NCBI RefSeq assembly: GCF_004793765.1
Contig: NZ_SRYM01000046.1
Location: forward strand, 1 to 34,172
Source: Parabacteroides distasonis
GTDB lineage: Bacteria; Bacteroidota; Bacteroidia; Bacteroidales; Tannerellaceae
Length of the DNA: 34,172 nt
Direction: 5' to 3'
Of the stretch, positions 8,932 to 15,893 are shown in pieces (positions within the stretch are counted from its first letter, which is position 1; every line of letters begins with the position of its first letter). The notes under the pieces are model-generated. The model ran no database searches and was not told the DNA's origin. It worked only from the letters and a program-made list of their open reading frames with translations. Position numbers and translations under genes: made by a program.

Positions 8932-8959
8932 CCACCGAAATAACAAAATAATTAAAATT

Positions 8960-9892
8960 ATGATTTACAAAAAATTATTGTGTAGTTTAGCTTTGGTAGC
9001 TATGTTTTGCTCTTGTTCTTCTGATGTTATGGATATGCCAAGTCAAGAAGCCAATATTGCCACTAAGGAAAGTTTGATTTATCTTGATGGTGTTCCTTTC
9101 TCTCAGGAGAATGATATGTTGTCATTTGCGACTATCGAAGAGTTCCAACAGGCAGTGAAAGGGATGGAGAATAACCGGATTGTCATGGAAAATTTGGGAA
9201 CTTATGTTCCCATGCAGGAAGAAGTGAATCGGTTACAATTGGAAGGGTTCACTTCTATTTATGATGCGTATGAGGAAGCTTTGAACGAGGCAGATAATTA
9301 TTATGATTCAGAAAGTCATTACGCTGAGTTCAAGGAAAAATATGCAAGTCTGTATTTTCCTGAACATGAGGATGATTATTCCGTATATTTGCCGGTTAGC
9401 GATAGAAACGTTGCTAAATTGTTAAATGTCAATGGGGATGTAATGATCGGTAATGAGGTCATTAATATGAAGGATATTTTCACTTACGAGAAATTGGTAG
9501 AGTTGGGAGAGACAATGACTGATGATGGTATTTCTACTTTAGATTATACTGGTGACTATTTGAATGGGACTCCAGAGCTTAAAAATGGAGGTGATCGCAA
9601 GTTGAGAATTAGAGTTTATACAAAACCGGGTTCTGATGGAGTTGGTGAAATTGTTGTTGTGGATGTTAGCTTCAGAAAGAAAGGTGCGTTCGGGGCTTGG
9701 TACAATTATAAATCTACTACGACTTTAGGTTCGGCTTCGGGAAAATCTTGGAAGAAAGACGGCTTCTCTTCTCATGATTATAAATTTGCACGAGAATATC
9801 GAGGGGGAAAACCTCTACAGTTTATAGACAGAATGTATATCGAGTATCAAGGGTTTAGAGGTGAGAAAGTATTCTTTAATGTAGACATTTAA
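8960..9892 (+). CDS. Surface lipoprotein of unknown function, paired with barrel
   Basis: A 310-residue lipoprotein with a lipobox ending FCSC (Cys at about residue 19). Residues 35-130 are helical and acidic and mention YLDGVPFSQENDMLSFATIEEF, a start I associate with uncharacterised Bacteroides lipoproteins of the DUF4848 type. Residues 200-310 are beta-rich with many Tyr, Phe, Lys and Gly. It is followed 4 nt after its stop by an outer-membrane barrel, so the two probably act as a pair at the outer membrane. The gene is more AT-rich than the tra operon and has its own promoter box at 8924, consistent with cargo. Function unknown. Confidence 0.7.
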   Translation: MIYKKLLCSLALVAMFCSCSSDVMDMPSQEANIATKESLIYLDGVPFSQENDMLSFATIEEFQQAVKGMENNRIVMENLGTYVPMQEEVNRLQLEGFTSIYDAYEEALNEADNYYDSESHYAEFKEKYASLYFPEHEDDYSVYLPVSDRNVAKLLNVNGDVMIGNEVINMKDIFTYEKLVELGETMTDDGISTLDYTGDYLNGTPELKNGGDRKLRIRVYTKPGSDGVGEIVVVDVSFRKKGAFGAWYNYKSTTTLGSASGKSWKKDGFSSHDYKFAREYRGGKPLQFIDRMYIEYQGFRGEKVFFNVDI

Positions 9893-9896
9893 AAAG

Positions 9897-10508
9897 ATGG
9901 GAAGATTTTTTAGGTTGTTTGTTGTTTTCTTTGTTGTTTCGGTACATTGCTTTTCCCAAAGCCAATCTGGTTTATTAGTGGGGGCAGGTATGGGATTTGA
10001 AAGTATAACGGCTAATACTAATAATCCAGAGTTTTTGGAAGGAAAGCAATTCAATAGCTCTTATAATTATAATCTGCAAATTGGTTACCGTTTCCGGTTT
10101 GAGAATCCGAGACATGACAGGATATTTTTTGACGTGGACCCGTTGATAAAACTACAGACTTTTAAAAATGTGAGTTTTTCTCCGGGAACCAGTGCGGATT
10201 ATACATCGGTCACGGCTGAAGCACGGGATATAAATTTTCAATTGGCGGTTTCGCCATCTGTTAATTACCTGTTTTTTAAAAGGGTTTATCTTGGTATGGG
10301 AGTGGAGCCTACTTGGAATATAGTTACGGAAGGGAAGCATTTTGATATTCCTGTTTTTGGTCGTATTGGTTACAGTCTTAAAGGCAAGATGGAACTGGCC
10401 GTAACTTATCGTCATGGTTTCCTGAACGTGATAGATGATAGCAAGTATAATAAAGGGCGGATATCGGATTTGAGCGTCGGAATTTTCATTCCTTTTTATA
10501 TTAAGTAG
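9897..10508 (+). CDS. Outer-membrane beta-barrel protein
   Basis: A 203-residue protein with a signal peptide (residues 1-20, ending HCFSQ) and an eight-strand type porin/OmpA-barrel pattern: Gly-rich first strand (GLLVGAGMGFE), repeated aromatic-ended strands and a last strand ending IPFYIK. It is translated directly after the lipoprotein gene (4 nt gap) and ends before a strong terminator at 10534. The pair could be a secreted factor or receptor with its membrane partner; the sequence does not decide. No plug or periplasmic binding domain is visible. Confidence 0.75.
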   Translation: MGRFFRLFVVFFVVSVHCFSQSQSGLLVGAGMGFESITANTNNPEFLEGKQFNSSYNYNLQIGYRFRFENPRHDRIFFDVDPLIKLQTFKNVSFSPGTSADYTSVTAEARDINFQLAVSPSVNYLFFKRVYLGMGVEPTWNIVTEGKHFDIPVFGRIGYSLKGKMELAVTYRHGFLNVIDDSKYNKGRISDLSVGIFIPFYIK

Positions 10509-10533
10509 TTAATAAGAAAATTTGAATGTATAA

Positions 10534-10571
10534 GTATGGTAAGGTTATCAGTGACTTTACCATACTTTTTT
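10534..10571 (+). terminator. Intrinsic terminator
   Basis: A perfect nine-base stem (GTATGGTAA at 10534-10542, TTACCATAC at 10557-10565) followed by six T residues. It closes the lipoprotein/barrel operon and isolates it from the ThiF gene. Confidence 0.85.
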
Positions 10572-10626
10572 GTTATAAAGGATAGGTCTTATACCTTTTT
10601 GTAAAGGTTTTCTTTTTATTTTTATG

Positions 10627-10634
10627 TAGTTTTG
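10627..10634 (+). promoter_or_regulatory. Bacteroides -7 box (TAGTTTTG) for the ThiF gene
   Basis: Matches TAnnTTTG, 22 nt before the ATG at 10656. The same box sequence TAGTTTTG recurs at 12316 before the acyltransferase gene, so the two plus-strand genes of the module may share control. Confidence 0.6.
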
Positions 10635-10655
10635 TATTTATTAATAAAAAGTTAG

Positions 10656-11414
10656 ATGAAAGAAAGATATTCAAGAAATCGTATATATATACGAGAAGAT
10701 GAGCAAGAGCTTATAGGAAAAAAACGGTTGTTTCTGGGTGGTTCCGGAATCGGTAGCGTTATAGCGGAATGTGCTATTCGCTTTGGTTTTGAGAACATAA
10801 CAATCGTTGATGGTGACAAGGTGGAGTTAAGTAATCTGAACCGGCAGAATTATACGTTTGGTGATATTGGCAGGTATAAGGCCGAATGTTTGGCCGAACG
10901 GCTCCTGATGATTAATCCGGATGCTAATGTTATGTTTCATACTTGTTTTATAGACAGGGGTAACGTTAAAGAACTATTAGAAGGACATGATATTGCTATT
11001 AACGCATTGGATTTTACGTCTGATATACCTTTTTATTTTGATGAAGTGTGTAAAGAGAAGGGTATACCGGTATTGCATCCCTTTAATTTTGGTTTTGGGG
11101 CTTTCCTTACGATTGTAAAACCTGATAGCCTTCAATTGGCAGAGGTTCTCGGTGATTATGAGAATGCAGATTTGAGAATGGTGGAACAGGTTTGTCGGTA
11201 TGGTATATTCTGGAATGAGCCTAAAGAATGGTTAGAGAGGGTCATAGAAGAATATAAAAAAGAAAAAGGCATACTTCCCCCCCCTCAATTGGCAATTGGA
11301 TCTTGGATTGTTGCGGGTGATTGCGTTACGGCCATGTATAATATGTTGACAGGTAAAGATGTGAAAGTGTTCCCTAAATTTTATCTGTCAACATTATATA
11401 ACAATAGGAACTAG
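10656..11414 (+). CDS. ThiF/E1-like adenylyltransferase
   Basis: A 252-residue Rossmann-fold enzyme of the ThiF/MoeB/HesA/E1 family, which uses ATP to adenylate a carboxyl group (usually the C-terminus of a ubiquitin-like protein or short peptide). Visible core motifs: nucleotide loop GGSGIGS (residues 28-34), IVDGD with D52 and D54, NLNRQ (N60, R63, Q64), K75, and NALD with D119. I see neither the paired CxxC zinc site of MoeB/ThiF nor an obvious catalytic Cys loop, so it may stop at the acyl-adenylate, as MccB-type enzymes do before a partner completes the transfer. It lies convergent to the LuxR-type gene (6 nt between stops) and next to a LuxI-like acyltransferase. No ubiquitin-like substrate gene ending in GG is visible nearby, so the substrate may be a small molecule, a host protein or a very short peptide. 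Confidence 0.88.
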   Translation: MKERYSRNRIYIREDEQELIGKKRLFLGGSGIGSVIAECAIRFGFENITIVDGDKVELSNLNRQNYTFGDIGRYKAECLAERLLMINPDANVMFHTCFIDRGNVKELLEGHDIAINALDFTSDIPFYFDEVCKEKGIPVLHPFNFGFGAFLTIVKPDSLQLAEVLGDYENADLRMVEQVCRYGIFWNEPKEWLERVIEEYKKEKGILPPPQLAIGSWIVAGDCVTAMYNMLTGKDVKVFPKFYLSTLYNNRN

Positions 11415-11419
11415 TTGTA

Positions 11420-12175
11420 TTACAATAGCTTGTAATTTGTTGCAAATGATAAAGCTTCCGTGATATTTTTGACTTCCATACGTTCAAAAATTCTCCTTTT
11501 GTAATATTTTACAGTATCTATCGCAATGCATAGTTTATCGGCAATCTCATTCATGGTATAACCTTGGGCGGATAAGGTTAGAATATCTTTTTCTTTGTTG
11601 CTCAAGGTTATACCTTCGCATTCTTGCCATTTGTGTTGTTCCAGTAAATACGTCCAATAATTTTTCTGTCCCGCTTTACGCATTTCTATGTGTCCAGCGC
11701 TATTGTGTGAGGAAAGGGATACCATACATGCGGCAAGCCATATTTTTCCTTCTTTATCTAACGTGATAGGTGTCAGCTTATGGTTTATCAGTATTTCTTT
11801 CTTTCCTTTTTGAGTATGGAAATCGTATGAGATTGTATATAGAAGCCTTTCATCTACTGGTATCTCATGAAAAAATTTGAACCCTGATTTGTTTATTTCT
11901 GTAAGCATGCTTTGTTCCTTTTCGGGTACATGATTAATATAGAAGAGATATCCCAATTTCTTAATTTCCTCAGATGAATAGCCACGTAAAAAGAGGGGAT
12001 TCTCAGAAACAAATAAGAAATTTTTCTTGAAGTAATCAATTATGTATAAACTTTGATACGTCATTCTGGATATGGCCTCGAATGTTTTGATTACGGTATC
12101 GGCTTTCTTGTATTCTTCTTCAGAAATAGAAAATACGGAGTTTGAGGATATAAAAAAGTCGTTTACTGATGTCAT
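11420..12175 (-). CDS. LuxR-type regulator with N-terminal PAS-like sensor
   Basis: A 251-residue transcription factor. Residues about 25-150 form a PAS-like sensor (around SLYIIDYFKKNFLFVS and YTISYDFHTQKG), and the C-terminus is a LuxR/NarL helix-turn-helix (LSNKEKDILTLSAQGYTMNE, then IADKLCIAIDTVKYYKRRIF). I chose ATG 12175 because an in-frame start 36 nt further upstream at 12211 would have to be translated from before the likely -7 promoter box at 12201-12208. The gene is divergent from the acyltransferase at 12337, the classical arrangement of a signal-responsive regulator and its synthase, and two similar dyad sites lie between them. The sensor is PAS-like and not the AHL-binding fold of proteobacterial LuxR, so the ligand need not be an AHL. 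Confidence 0.88.
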   Translation of the reverse strand: MTSVNDFFISSNSVFSISEEEYKKADTVIKTFEAISRMTYQSLYIIDYFKKNFLFVSENPLFLRGYSSEEIKKLGYLFYINHVPEKEQSMLTEINKSGFKFFHEIPVDERLLYTISYDFHTQKGKKEILINHKLTPITLDKEGKIWLAACMVSLSSHNSAGHIEMRKAGQKNYWTYLLEQHKWQECEGITLSNKEKDILTLSAQGYTMNEIADKLCIAIDTVKYYKRRIFERMEVKNITEALSFATNYKLL

Positions 12176-12200
12176 TTTATAATAAATTACATTGAGACCG

Positions 12201-12208
12201 CAAAAATA
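12201..12208 (-). promoter_or_regulatory. -7 box (TATTTTTG) of the luxR-type gene
   Basis: On the minus strand it matches TAnnTTTG, with a TTTG 16 nt upstream. It lies 25 nt before the ATG at 12175, giving a short leader. Confidence 0.55.
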
Positions 12209-12238
12209 CATTTTCCTTTGATACCAAAGGAGCTTTTG

Positions 12239-12292
12239 CTACACAAAAGTGTAGCTTTTGGAGAATCGTTTTTACAACCGCACAATAGTGTA
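12239..12292. promoter_or_regulatory. Repeated operator in the luxR/acyltransferase divergent region
   Basis: Two copies of CACAAWAGTGTA, at 12242-12253 and 12281-12292, match at 11 of 12 positions with 39 bp between starts. The first lies in a perfect dyad CTACAC-AAAA-GTGTAG (12239-12254); the second overlaps a dyad ATAGT-GT-ACTAT (12285-12296). The second copy sits about 24 bp upstream of the -7 box at 12316, where an activator overlapping the -33 region would bind. A LuxR-type dimer encoded next door is the obvious candidate. Confidence 0.6.
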
Positions 12293-12315
12293 CTATCTGA
12301 AACGGTGAAAGAAAA

Positions 12316-12323
12316 TAGTTTTG
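12316..12323 (+). promoter_or_regulatory. -7 box (TAGTTTTG) of the acyltransferase gene
   Basis: Matches TAnnTTTG, 13 nt before ATG 12337. No TTTG at -33; instead the second operator copy occupies that position, which suggests dependence on an activator. Confidence 0.6.
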
Positions 12324-12336
12324 TGCTATCAAAAGA

Positions 12337-12987
12337 ATGAGCATGAAAAAATTAATGTCACAAAATAGCAGATATCGAATTTATAAGGCAGACTTAGGTC
12401 AACTTTATGATGTAGCCAAATTTGTGGTAAGTGAGAATTATAAACACCACAATGAGAAAATGTTGGATAATATGGTGGAAGATATACAAAGTGTATATAA
12501 TGAAGAACTTAGCTATTTCCCTAAATCTTATATTTATGTGGTGGAAGATTTTAGGGGAGAAATGATCGGATGTATCCGTGTGATGAAGTGGGATAAGAAG
12601 GATGAATTGCCTATACAGAGGATTTTTAATATAAATCCACTACAATGTATTAAAAAAGGAGGAGATATGACTTTTTGGCACATAGGACGTTTCGCCATTA
12701 ATTCATTGGCTAATGCCTCTGGAATATCATTATTTAAACAACTGATGATTTTTGCCATAGTGCCGATATGTAAATCCCTGAACGGTTATATGATTGCGGA
12801 ATGCGATAGTAAATTACTCAAAATCATGAATCGGTTAGGAATTGACACTAGGAGGTTAGGGGAGGGGATTTCATATTTGGGTTCCGAGACTATACCTGTA
12901 TATGCAGACAGAAAAGGGTTACTTCGTTTTTATTCCAATTTTAAACATTTATATTATGATACAAATCTTTCCGTCAGTTCAAATTAA
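12337..12987 (+). CDS. LuxI/FeeM-like GNAT-fold N-acyltransferase
   Basis: A 216-residue protein with the layout of autoinducer synthases and N-acyl amino acid synthases (GNAT fold). Visible similarities: a strand and turn YIYVVED followed by GEMIGCIRVM (compare V-G-C-x-R-L in LuxI), then FWHIGRFAI around residues 113-120 (compare W-E-x-S-R-F-A-V), with the Arg kept (R118) and the usual Glu replaced by His (H115). The C-terminal half has an ordered helix-strand pattern with LMNRLGIDTRRLGEGISYLG, resembling the end of LuxI-type domains. It most likely transfers an acyl chain from acyl-ACP or acyl-CoA to an amine, making an N-acyl product. It is divergent from the LuxR-type regulator and ends before a bidirectional terminator. 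It could also be a non-signalling GNAT; its context argues for a signal or lipid-amide product. Confidence 0.75.
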   Translation: MSMKKLMSQNSRYRIYKADLGQLYDVAKFVVSENYKHHNEKMLDNMVEDIQSVYNEELSYFPKSYIYVVEDFRGEMIGCIRVMKWDKKDELPIQRIFNINPLQCIKKGGDMTFWHIGRFAINSLANASGISLFKQLMIFAIVPICKSLNGYMIAECDSKLLKIMNRLGIDTRRLGEGISYLGSETIPVYADRKGLLRFYSNFKHLYYDTNLSVSSN

Positions 12988-13168
12988 AGACTTTGTATGA
13001 GAAAGAGAATAATCGACTGCTCTAATGTTTGGTAGATAGGAAGTAATAGTCTTTAAGATAGTTAAAGATGTGGGGATGTGTCAAAATGTACATATTCCCC
13101 TTATTGTTAAAAAATGTGTTGGTATTTTTACTGTATCTTCGAATGTTATGGATGTTCTGAAGTGTACA

Positions 13169-13200
13169 CAAAGCCCTATTATAATAGGGCTTTGTTTTTA
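13169..13200. terminator. Bidirectional terminator between acyltransferase and partition genes
   Basis: A perfect 26-base palindrome (13169-13194, arms starting CAAAGCCCTATTA) followed by T residues. The TAA stop of the minus-strand ribbon-helix-helix gene is in its centre, so the last codons of that gene form one arm. Confidence 0.85.
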
Positions 13201-13436
13201 TCTAGATAATCAGATATGGCTTCTTGCAATACCGATTTCAGCGAATCGCCTTTACGGATCGCAATCAGTTTTAAGTTCTGGTGATAGGTTTCGTCCATGA
13301 CAAAATTACAATGCACGGTTTTTGCCTTCTTCGGCTTTTGAGCCTCTTTTTGCCCGGCCGTGGATTGGATCAGGCTGTCTAACCCCCCGGTTAGTCCGGC
13401 CGACATACTGTTTTTTAAATCGTTCTTCTTTGCCAT
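13179..13436 (-). CDS. Ribbon-helix-helix partition partner (ParB/ParG-like)
   Basis: An 85-residue basic protein encoded 4 nt after parA in the same operon. The flexible N-terminus is rich in Lys, Gln and Gly; the C-terminal 45 residues (VHCNFVMDETYHQNLKLIAI, then SLKSVLQEAISDYLDK) fit a ribbon-helix-helix domain: one beta strand that enters the DNA groove and two helices. Such proteins bind tandem 7-8 bp repeats as plasmid centromere-binding proteins and repress their own operon. The octamer TTTTAGTA, tandemly repeated just upstream of parA and at three more places on the plasmid, is the likely target. Confidence 0.75.
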   Translation of the reverse strand: MAKKNDLKNSMSAGLTGGLDSLIQSTAGQKEAQKPKKAKTVHCNFVMDETYHQNLKLIAIRKGDSLKSVLQEAISDYLDKNKALL

Positions 13437-13440
13437 ATGG

Positions 13441-14199
13441 TTACTTTATTTCTGTTAGCAGTTCGTTACATACACTCTCGTAGTCCTCTGCCCCGGCAGA
13501 TTTGGGGGCGTAGTGAAAAATATCCTGCCCTTGTGTCGGGGCTTCGGCCAGCGCAATGGCGTTGCGTATATGGGTGCTAAATACTTTGCCCTGGAATGTT
13601 TCCTGTACCAGTTCCGAAACGCTCTTGTTCAGGTTCTTTCTTCCGTCGTACTGGGTGATCAGAACCCCGGCGATCGAAAGATCCGAGTTCAAACGTTGCT
13701 GCACCTTGTGGACGACCTGCATAAGTTTAGCCATTCCACGCATTGCCAGGAATTGAGCCTGAACCGGGATAATCAACCGATCCGAGGCCGTCAGTGCGTT
13801 AAGCGTGAGCAGCGACAGCGAGGGGGGGCAGTCGATCAGGATATAATCGAATTTCTCCTTTTGGCCTTTGATAAGGTGGGCTAAGATAAGCTCCCGTCCG
13901 GCCTCGTTGATTAACTCCGTTTCAACGGCCGAGAGATCCAGGCAGGAGGGAACGACGCTAAGGCCGTCCTTATGCCCGTAGATCGGTAGGTCGTATTCTC
14001 CTTTCATCGCACCGTAGATCGTTTGGGGAAGCTCCGTAGAGAAACCCAGCGATTCGGTGAGGTTGGCTTGCCCGTCAAGGTCGATCAAAAGAACCTTGTA
14101 CCCTTTTTGACGTAACGCACCACCCAGGTTGATCGTGGTTGTGGTCTTTCCTACTCCCCCTTTGTGATTCAATACGGAGATTACTTTTGCTTTGCTCAT
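13441..14199 (-). CDS. parA: ParA partition ATPase
   Basis: A 252-residue Walker-type ParA ATPase that moves plasmid copies apart by forming ATP-dependent patches on the nucleoid. The deviant Walker A motif KGGVGKTTT is at residues 13-21, followed by the A-prime motif with LLIDLDGQANLT and the Walker B-like YILIDCPPSL. There is no N-terminal helix-turn-helix, so this is the short (type Ib-like) ParA, in which the small partner makes the specific DNA contact. The partner gene follows directly. Operon control probably runs through the octamer cluster at 14248-14276, which overlaps the -33 region of its promoter. Confidence 0.95.
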   Translation of the reverse strand: MSKAKVISVLNHKGGVGKTTTTINLGGALRQKGYKVLLIDLDGQANLTESLGFSTELPQTIYGAMKGEYDLPIYGHKDGLSVVPSCLDLSAVETELINEAGRELILAHLIKGQKEKFDYILIDCPPSLSLLTLNALTASDRLIIPVQAQFLAMRGMAKLMQVVHKVQQRLNSDLSIAGVLITQYDGRKNLNKSVSELVQETFQGKVFSTHIRNAIALAEAPTQGQDIFHYAPKSAGAEDYESVCNELLTEIK

Positions 14200-14231
14200 A
14201 AATTCAGTTTTTTAAATGATTGTCATGTCCG

Positions 14232-14239
14232 CAAATATA
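14232..14239 (-). promoter_or_regulatory. -7 box (TATATTTG) of the parA operon
   Basis: On the minus strand it matches TAnnTTTG, 33 nt before the parA ATG. The octamer cluster begins 9 bp upstream and covers the -33 position. Confidence 0.6.
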
Positions 14240-14247
14240 GTTAAAAA

Positions 14248-14276
14248 ACTAATATACTAAAATACTAAAAGTAGTA
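14248..14276 (-). repeat. Partition-type octamer cluster A
   Basis: Read on the minus strand, two perfect tandem TTTTAGTA octamers followed by a third degenerate one, preceded by TACTAC. All 29 bases recur exactly, inverted, at 17402-17430. Tandem 8-bp units suit a ribbon-helix-helix protein. Confidence 0.7.
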
Positions 14277-14312
14277 TTTTTATTTCTTGCGTGTTTTTTG
14301 TGCCGATCGGGG

Positions 14313-14355
14313 AAACGTACCGAAATAAATCTTATTTTCGTCTTTCGGTACGTTT
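14313..14355. repeat. Inverted repeat between parA and the next gene
   Basis: Perfect 13-base arms (AAACGTACCGAAA and TTTCGGTACGTTT) around a 17-base loop, in the divergent region upstream of parA. It could be a transcription barrier, a replication or partition element; no T-run is strong enough to call it a terminator outright. Confidence 0.6.
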
Positions 14356-14418
14356 TGTTTCTGTATCGGAATTAATCAAAGATTAGAATAACTATAAATG
14401 TTTCTGTATGTTAATTGT

Positions 14419-14460
14419 ACGTATGTATATACGTATGTATTTATTTTTGTGTTATCTTTG
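14419..14460 (+). promoter_or_regulatory. Promoter with direct repeats for the 14490 gene
   Basis: Two copies of ACGTATGTAT (14419-14428 and 14431-14440), one helical turn apart, lie just upstream of a -7 box TATCTTTG (14453-14460). The spacing suggests an operator for a regulator bound on one face of the DNA. Confidence 0.5.
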
Positions 14461-14489
14461 CCAAATGTTAAATTTAAAATGTATGATAT

Positions 14490-14813
14490 ATGTATTCCTA
14501 TAAAAACCCGAAGTTTATAAATTCCCCTAGAGGGCTGGTTGAAGTTGTAGAAGTGATTTATGACGGTAAAGATGATCCGGCCTATTCACTGGCTATTATT
14601 AAATGGGACAAGACCTATAAATTAGGCATTCGTTGGAACATCGCTTATAGTGAATGGGACGATTTCCGCAAACAGAACGGGCAAGATGAATGTATAGGTA
14701 ATCCACAGTCGAGAGGTATTCCCACCTGGTTTGTTTTGCCTGATGATATGATGTTTAGTGAGAAGTTCAGCGGTGCGATGCAGAGGCTTGATGAATTAAG
14801 AAAAGGTAAATAA
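14490..14813 (+). CDS. Small protein of unknown function
   Basis: A 107-residue soluble protein with many aromatic residues (YSYKNPKF, IKWDKTYKLG, WNIAYSEWDDF) and no membrane segment or signal peptide. The reading frame starts 30 nt after a clear -7 box and is followed 3 nt later by the RhuM remnant, so it is likely a real expressed gene. I do not recognise the family. Trp-rich beta-sheet proteins of this size in accessory regions are often partners or immunity-like proteins, but that is only a guess. Confidence 0.6.
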   Translation: MYSYKNPKFINSPRGLVEVVEVIYDGKDDPAYSLAIIKWDKTYKLGIRWNIAYSEWDDFRKQNGQDECIGNPQSRGIPTWFVLPDDMMFSEKFSGAMQRLDELRKGK

Positions 14814-14816
14814 GCA

Positions 14817-15056
14817 ATGGAACAGGGAGAAATCATATTATACCAGCCGGATGAAGCGGTTAAGTTGGAAGTGAGGTTGGAGGATGAAACCGTTTGGTGG
14901 ACGCAGAGACAAATAAACTACTAATTATAATCTTGATGCTATTCTGCCAATAGGATATTGGATTAAAGGTAAGAACGCAACTTTTTCCAAAAAAAGGCGA
15001 ATGGCGTGTCAGAACTTGAAAATCATTTTGCTACATTTGTTAACGCTAAGAGGATA
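14817..15056 (+). pseudogene. Degenerate RhuM-like gene (internal deletion)
   Basis: From ATG 14817 the frame reads MEQGEIILYQPDEAVKLEVR, then LEDETVWWTQRQ, the start of RhuM-family (Fic/DOC-associated, KilA-N-like) proteins, but stops at 14922-14924 after 35 residues. In another frame just downstream, YNLDAILPIGYWIKGKNATF matches the next conserved block of the same family (usually YNLDxIIxVGYRVxSxRGTxF), which would normally be some 40-60 residues further on. So a deletion has joined distant parts of the gene out of frame. Nothing recognisable follows up to a stop at about 15054. Confidence 0.7.
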
Positions 15057-15065
15057 AAAAGAAAA

Positions 15066-15086
15066 ACCCGTTCTTGATGAACGGGT
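15066..15086. terminator. Hairpin after the RhuM remnant
   Basis: An eight-base stem (ACCCGTTC / GAACGGGT) with a five-base loop. The A-rich run upstream (15062-15066) would be the T-run for minus-strand transcripts; downstream of it on the plus strand is only ATAT. Confidence 0.5.
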
Positions 15087-15176
15087 ATATCCTTAACTTA
15101 GTTACGTGTTTTGATAACAGAGGCTTTACCAAGCATTACGATGCAAAGATAGTAATCTTATTCCAAATACCAAAAA

Positions 15177-15893
15177 ATGAAATATAAAAAAATAGTTAGG
15201 TTATATTCAAATTCACGTGTGGCCAAGTATTATCGGGCTACAAGTGGAGATAAAAATAAGGCAGTAATGCTTTATTTTGCTAATATGAAAATAGCGCAGG
15301 CTTTTCATCCGCTACTTTCTTCCTTTGAAGTTATCTTGCGAAATCAGTTGCATTATGCCCTGGCGCATCATTTCTCGGACGGGAACTGGATCATAAATCA
15401 GAAAAACGGGTTTATGGTAGCTTCTTCCTTGACGTACACGAATAAGCGTACGAAGAAGCAAGTAACCAATAGATACTTGTTGACGGAAGTGCAAAAAGCT
15501 GAAAAGAAAATTTCCGATCGTGGCGTGAGGATTACAGCAGGGAGGGTTATAGCGGAACAGACCTTGGGCTTTTGGAACAGTTTTTATGAGGTTCATCATT
15601 ATATGCTCTTATCTGGTGTCCCTTGTACCATATTTAAGAAACTGCCTTCCGGATATGGACGGAAACAAGTCAATGATGTTATCACACAAGTTCGTGAATT
15701 GAGGAATCGCATTAATCATAATGAGCCTATTTGTTTTGTAAATAAAAAATGTGATTTTTCTTATGTAAGGGAAATGTATAGGTTAATTAGCGAATTTCTT
15801 TCTTGGATAGATCCGGAAATAATGCCGTCCTTGAAAGAGGTGGATAAGGTGATTAAAACAATAGATAAGGAAGAGCAAAAGCAAAAGGGATGA
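15177..15893 (+). CDS. Abi-like (Abi_2) HEPN protein, copy 1
   Basis: A 238-residue protein of the Abi_2/AbiD-AbiF type, which is linked to abortive phage infection and contains a HEPN ribonuclease-like fold. The catalytic-type motif RNRINH (R176, N177, H181) is followed by NEPICF, and the N-terminal block LSSFEVILRNQLHYALAHHF is the other conserved part of the family. The stop codon overlaps the start of the serine recombinase (ATGA at 15890), so the two are translated together. A second family member (16689) lies on the far side of the recombinase and shares the block order, including RNRI-H-EPICF. Likely role: RNA cleavage that halts growth during phage attack; unproven here. Confidence 0.8.
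   Translation: MKYKKIVRLYSNSRVAKYYRATSGDKNKAVMLYFANMKIAQAFHPLLSSFEVILRNQLHYALAHHFSDGNWIINQKNGFMVASSLTYTNKRTKKQVTNRYLLTEVQKAEKKISDRGVRITAGRVIAEQTLGFWNSFYEVHHYMLLSGVPCTIFKKLPSGYGRKQVNDVITQVRELRNRINHNEPICFVNKKCDFSYVREMYRLISEFLSWIDPEIMPSLKEVDKVIKTIDKEEQKQKG

Larger units (their letters stand above)
8511..8959. other. Gene-free stretch after the transfer operon
   Basis: About 450 bases without a credible gene. It opens with the hairpin at 8522-8554, then becomes very AT-rich with no long repeats, and ends with a TAnnTTTG promoter box at 8924-8931. It marks the border between the transfer operon and the first cargo block. Confidence 0.7.

Noticed and set aside
12176-12211. Longer N-terminus for the LuxR-type regulator
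   Set aside because: The region contains the likely -7 box of its own promoter (12201-12208), so it should not be translated.
13070-13300. 76-codon plus-strand frame
   Set aside because: It crosses a terminator and runs antisense through the ribbon-helix-helix gene; no domain or promoter.
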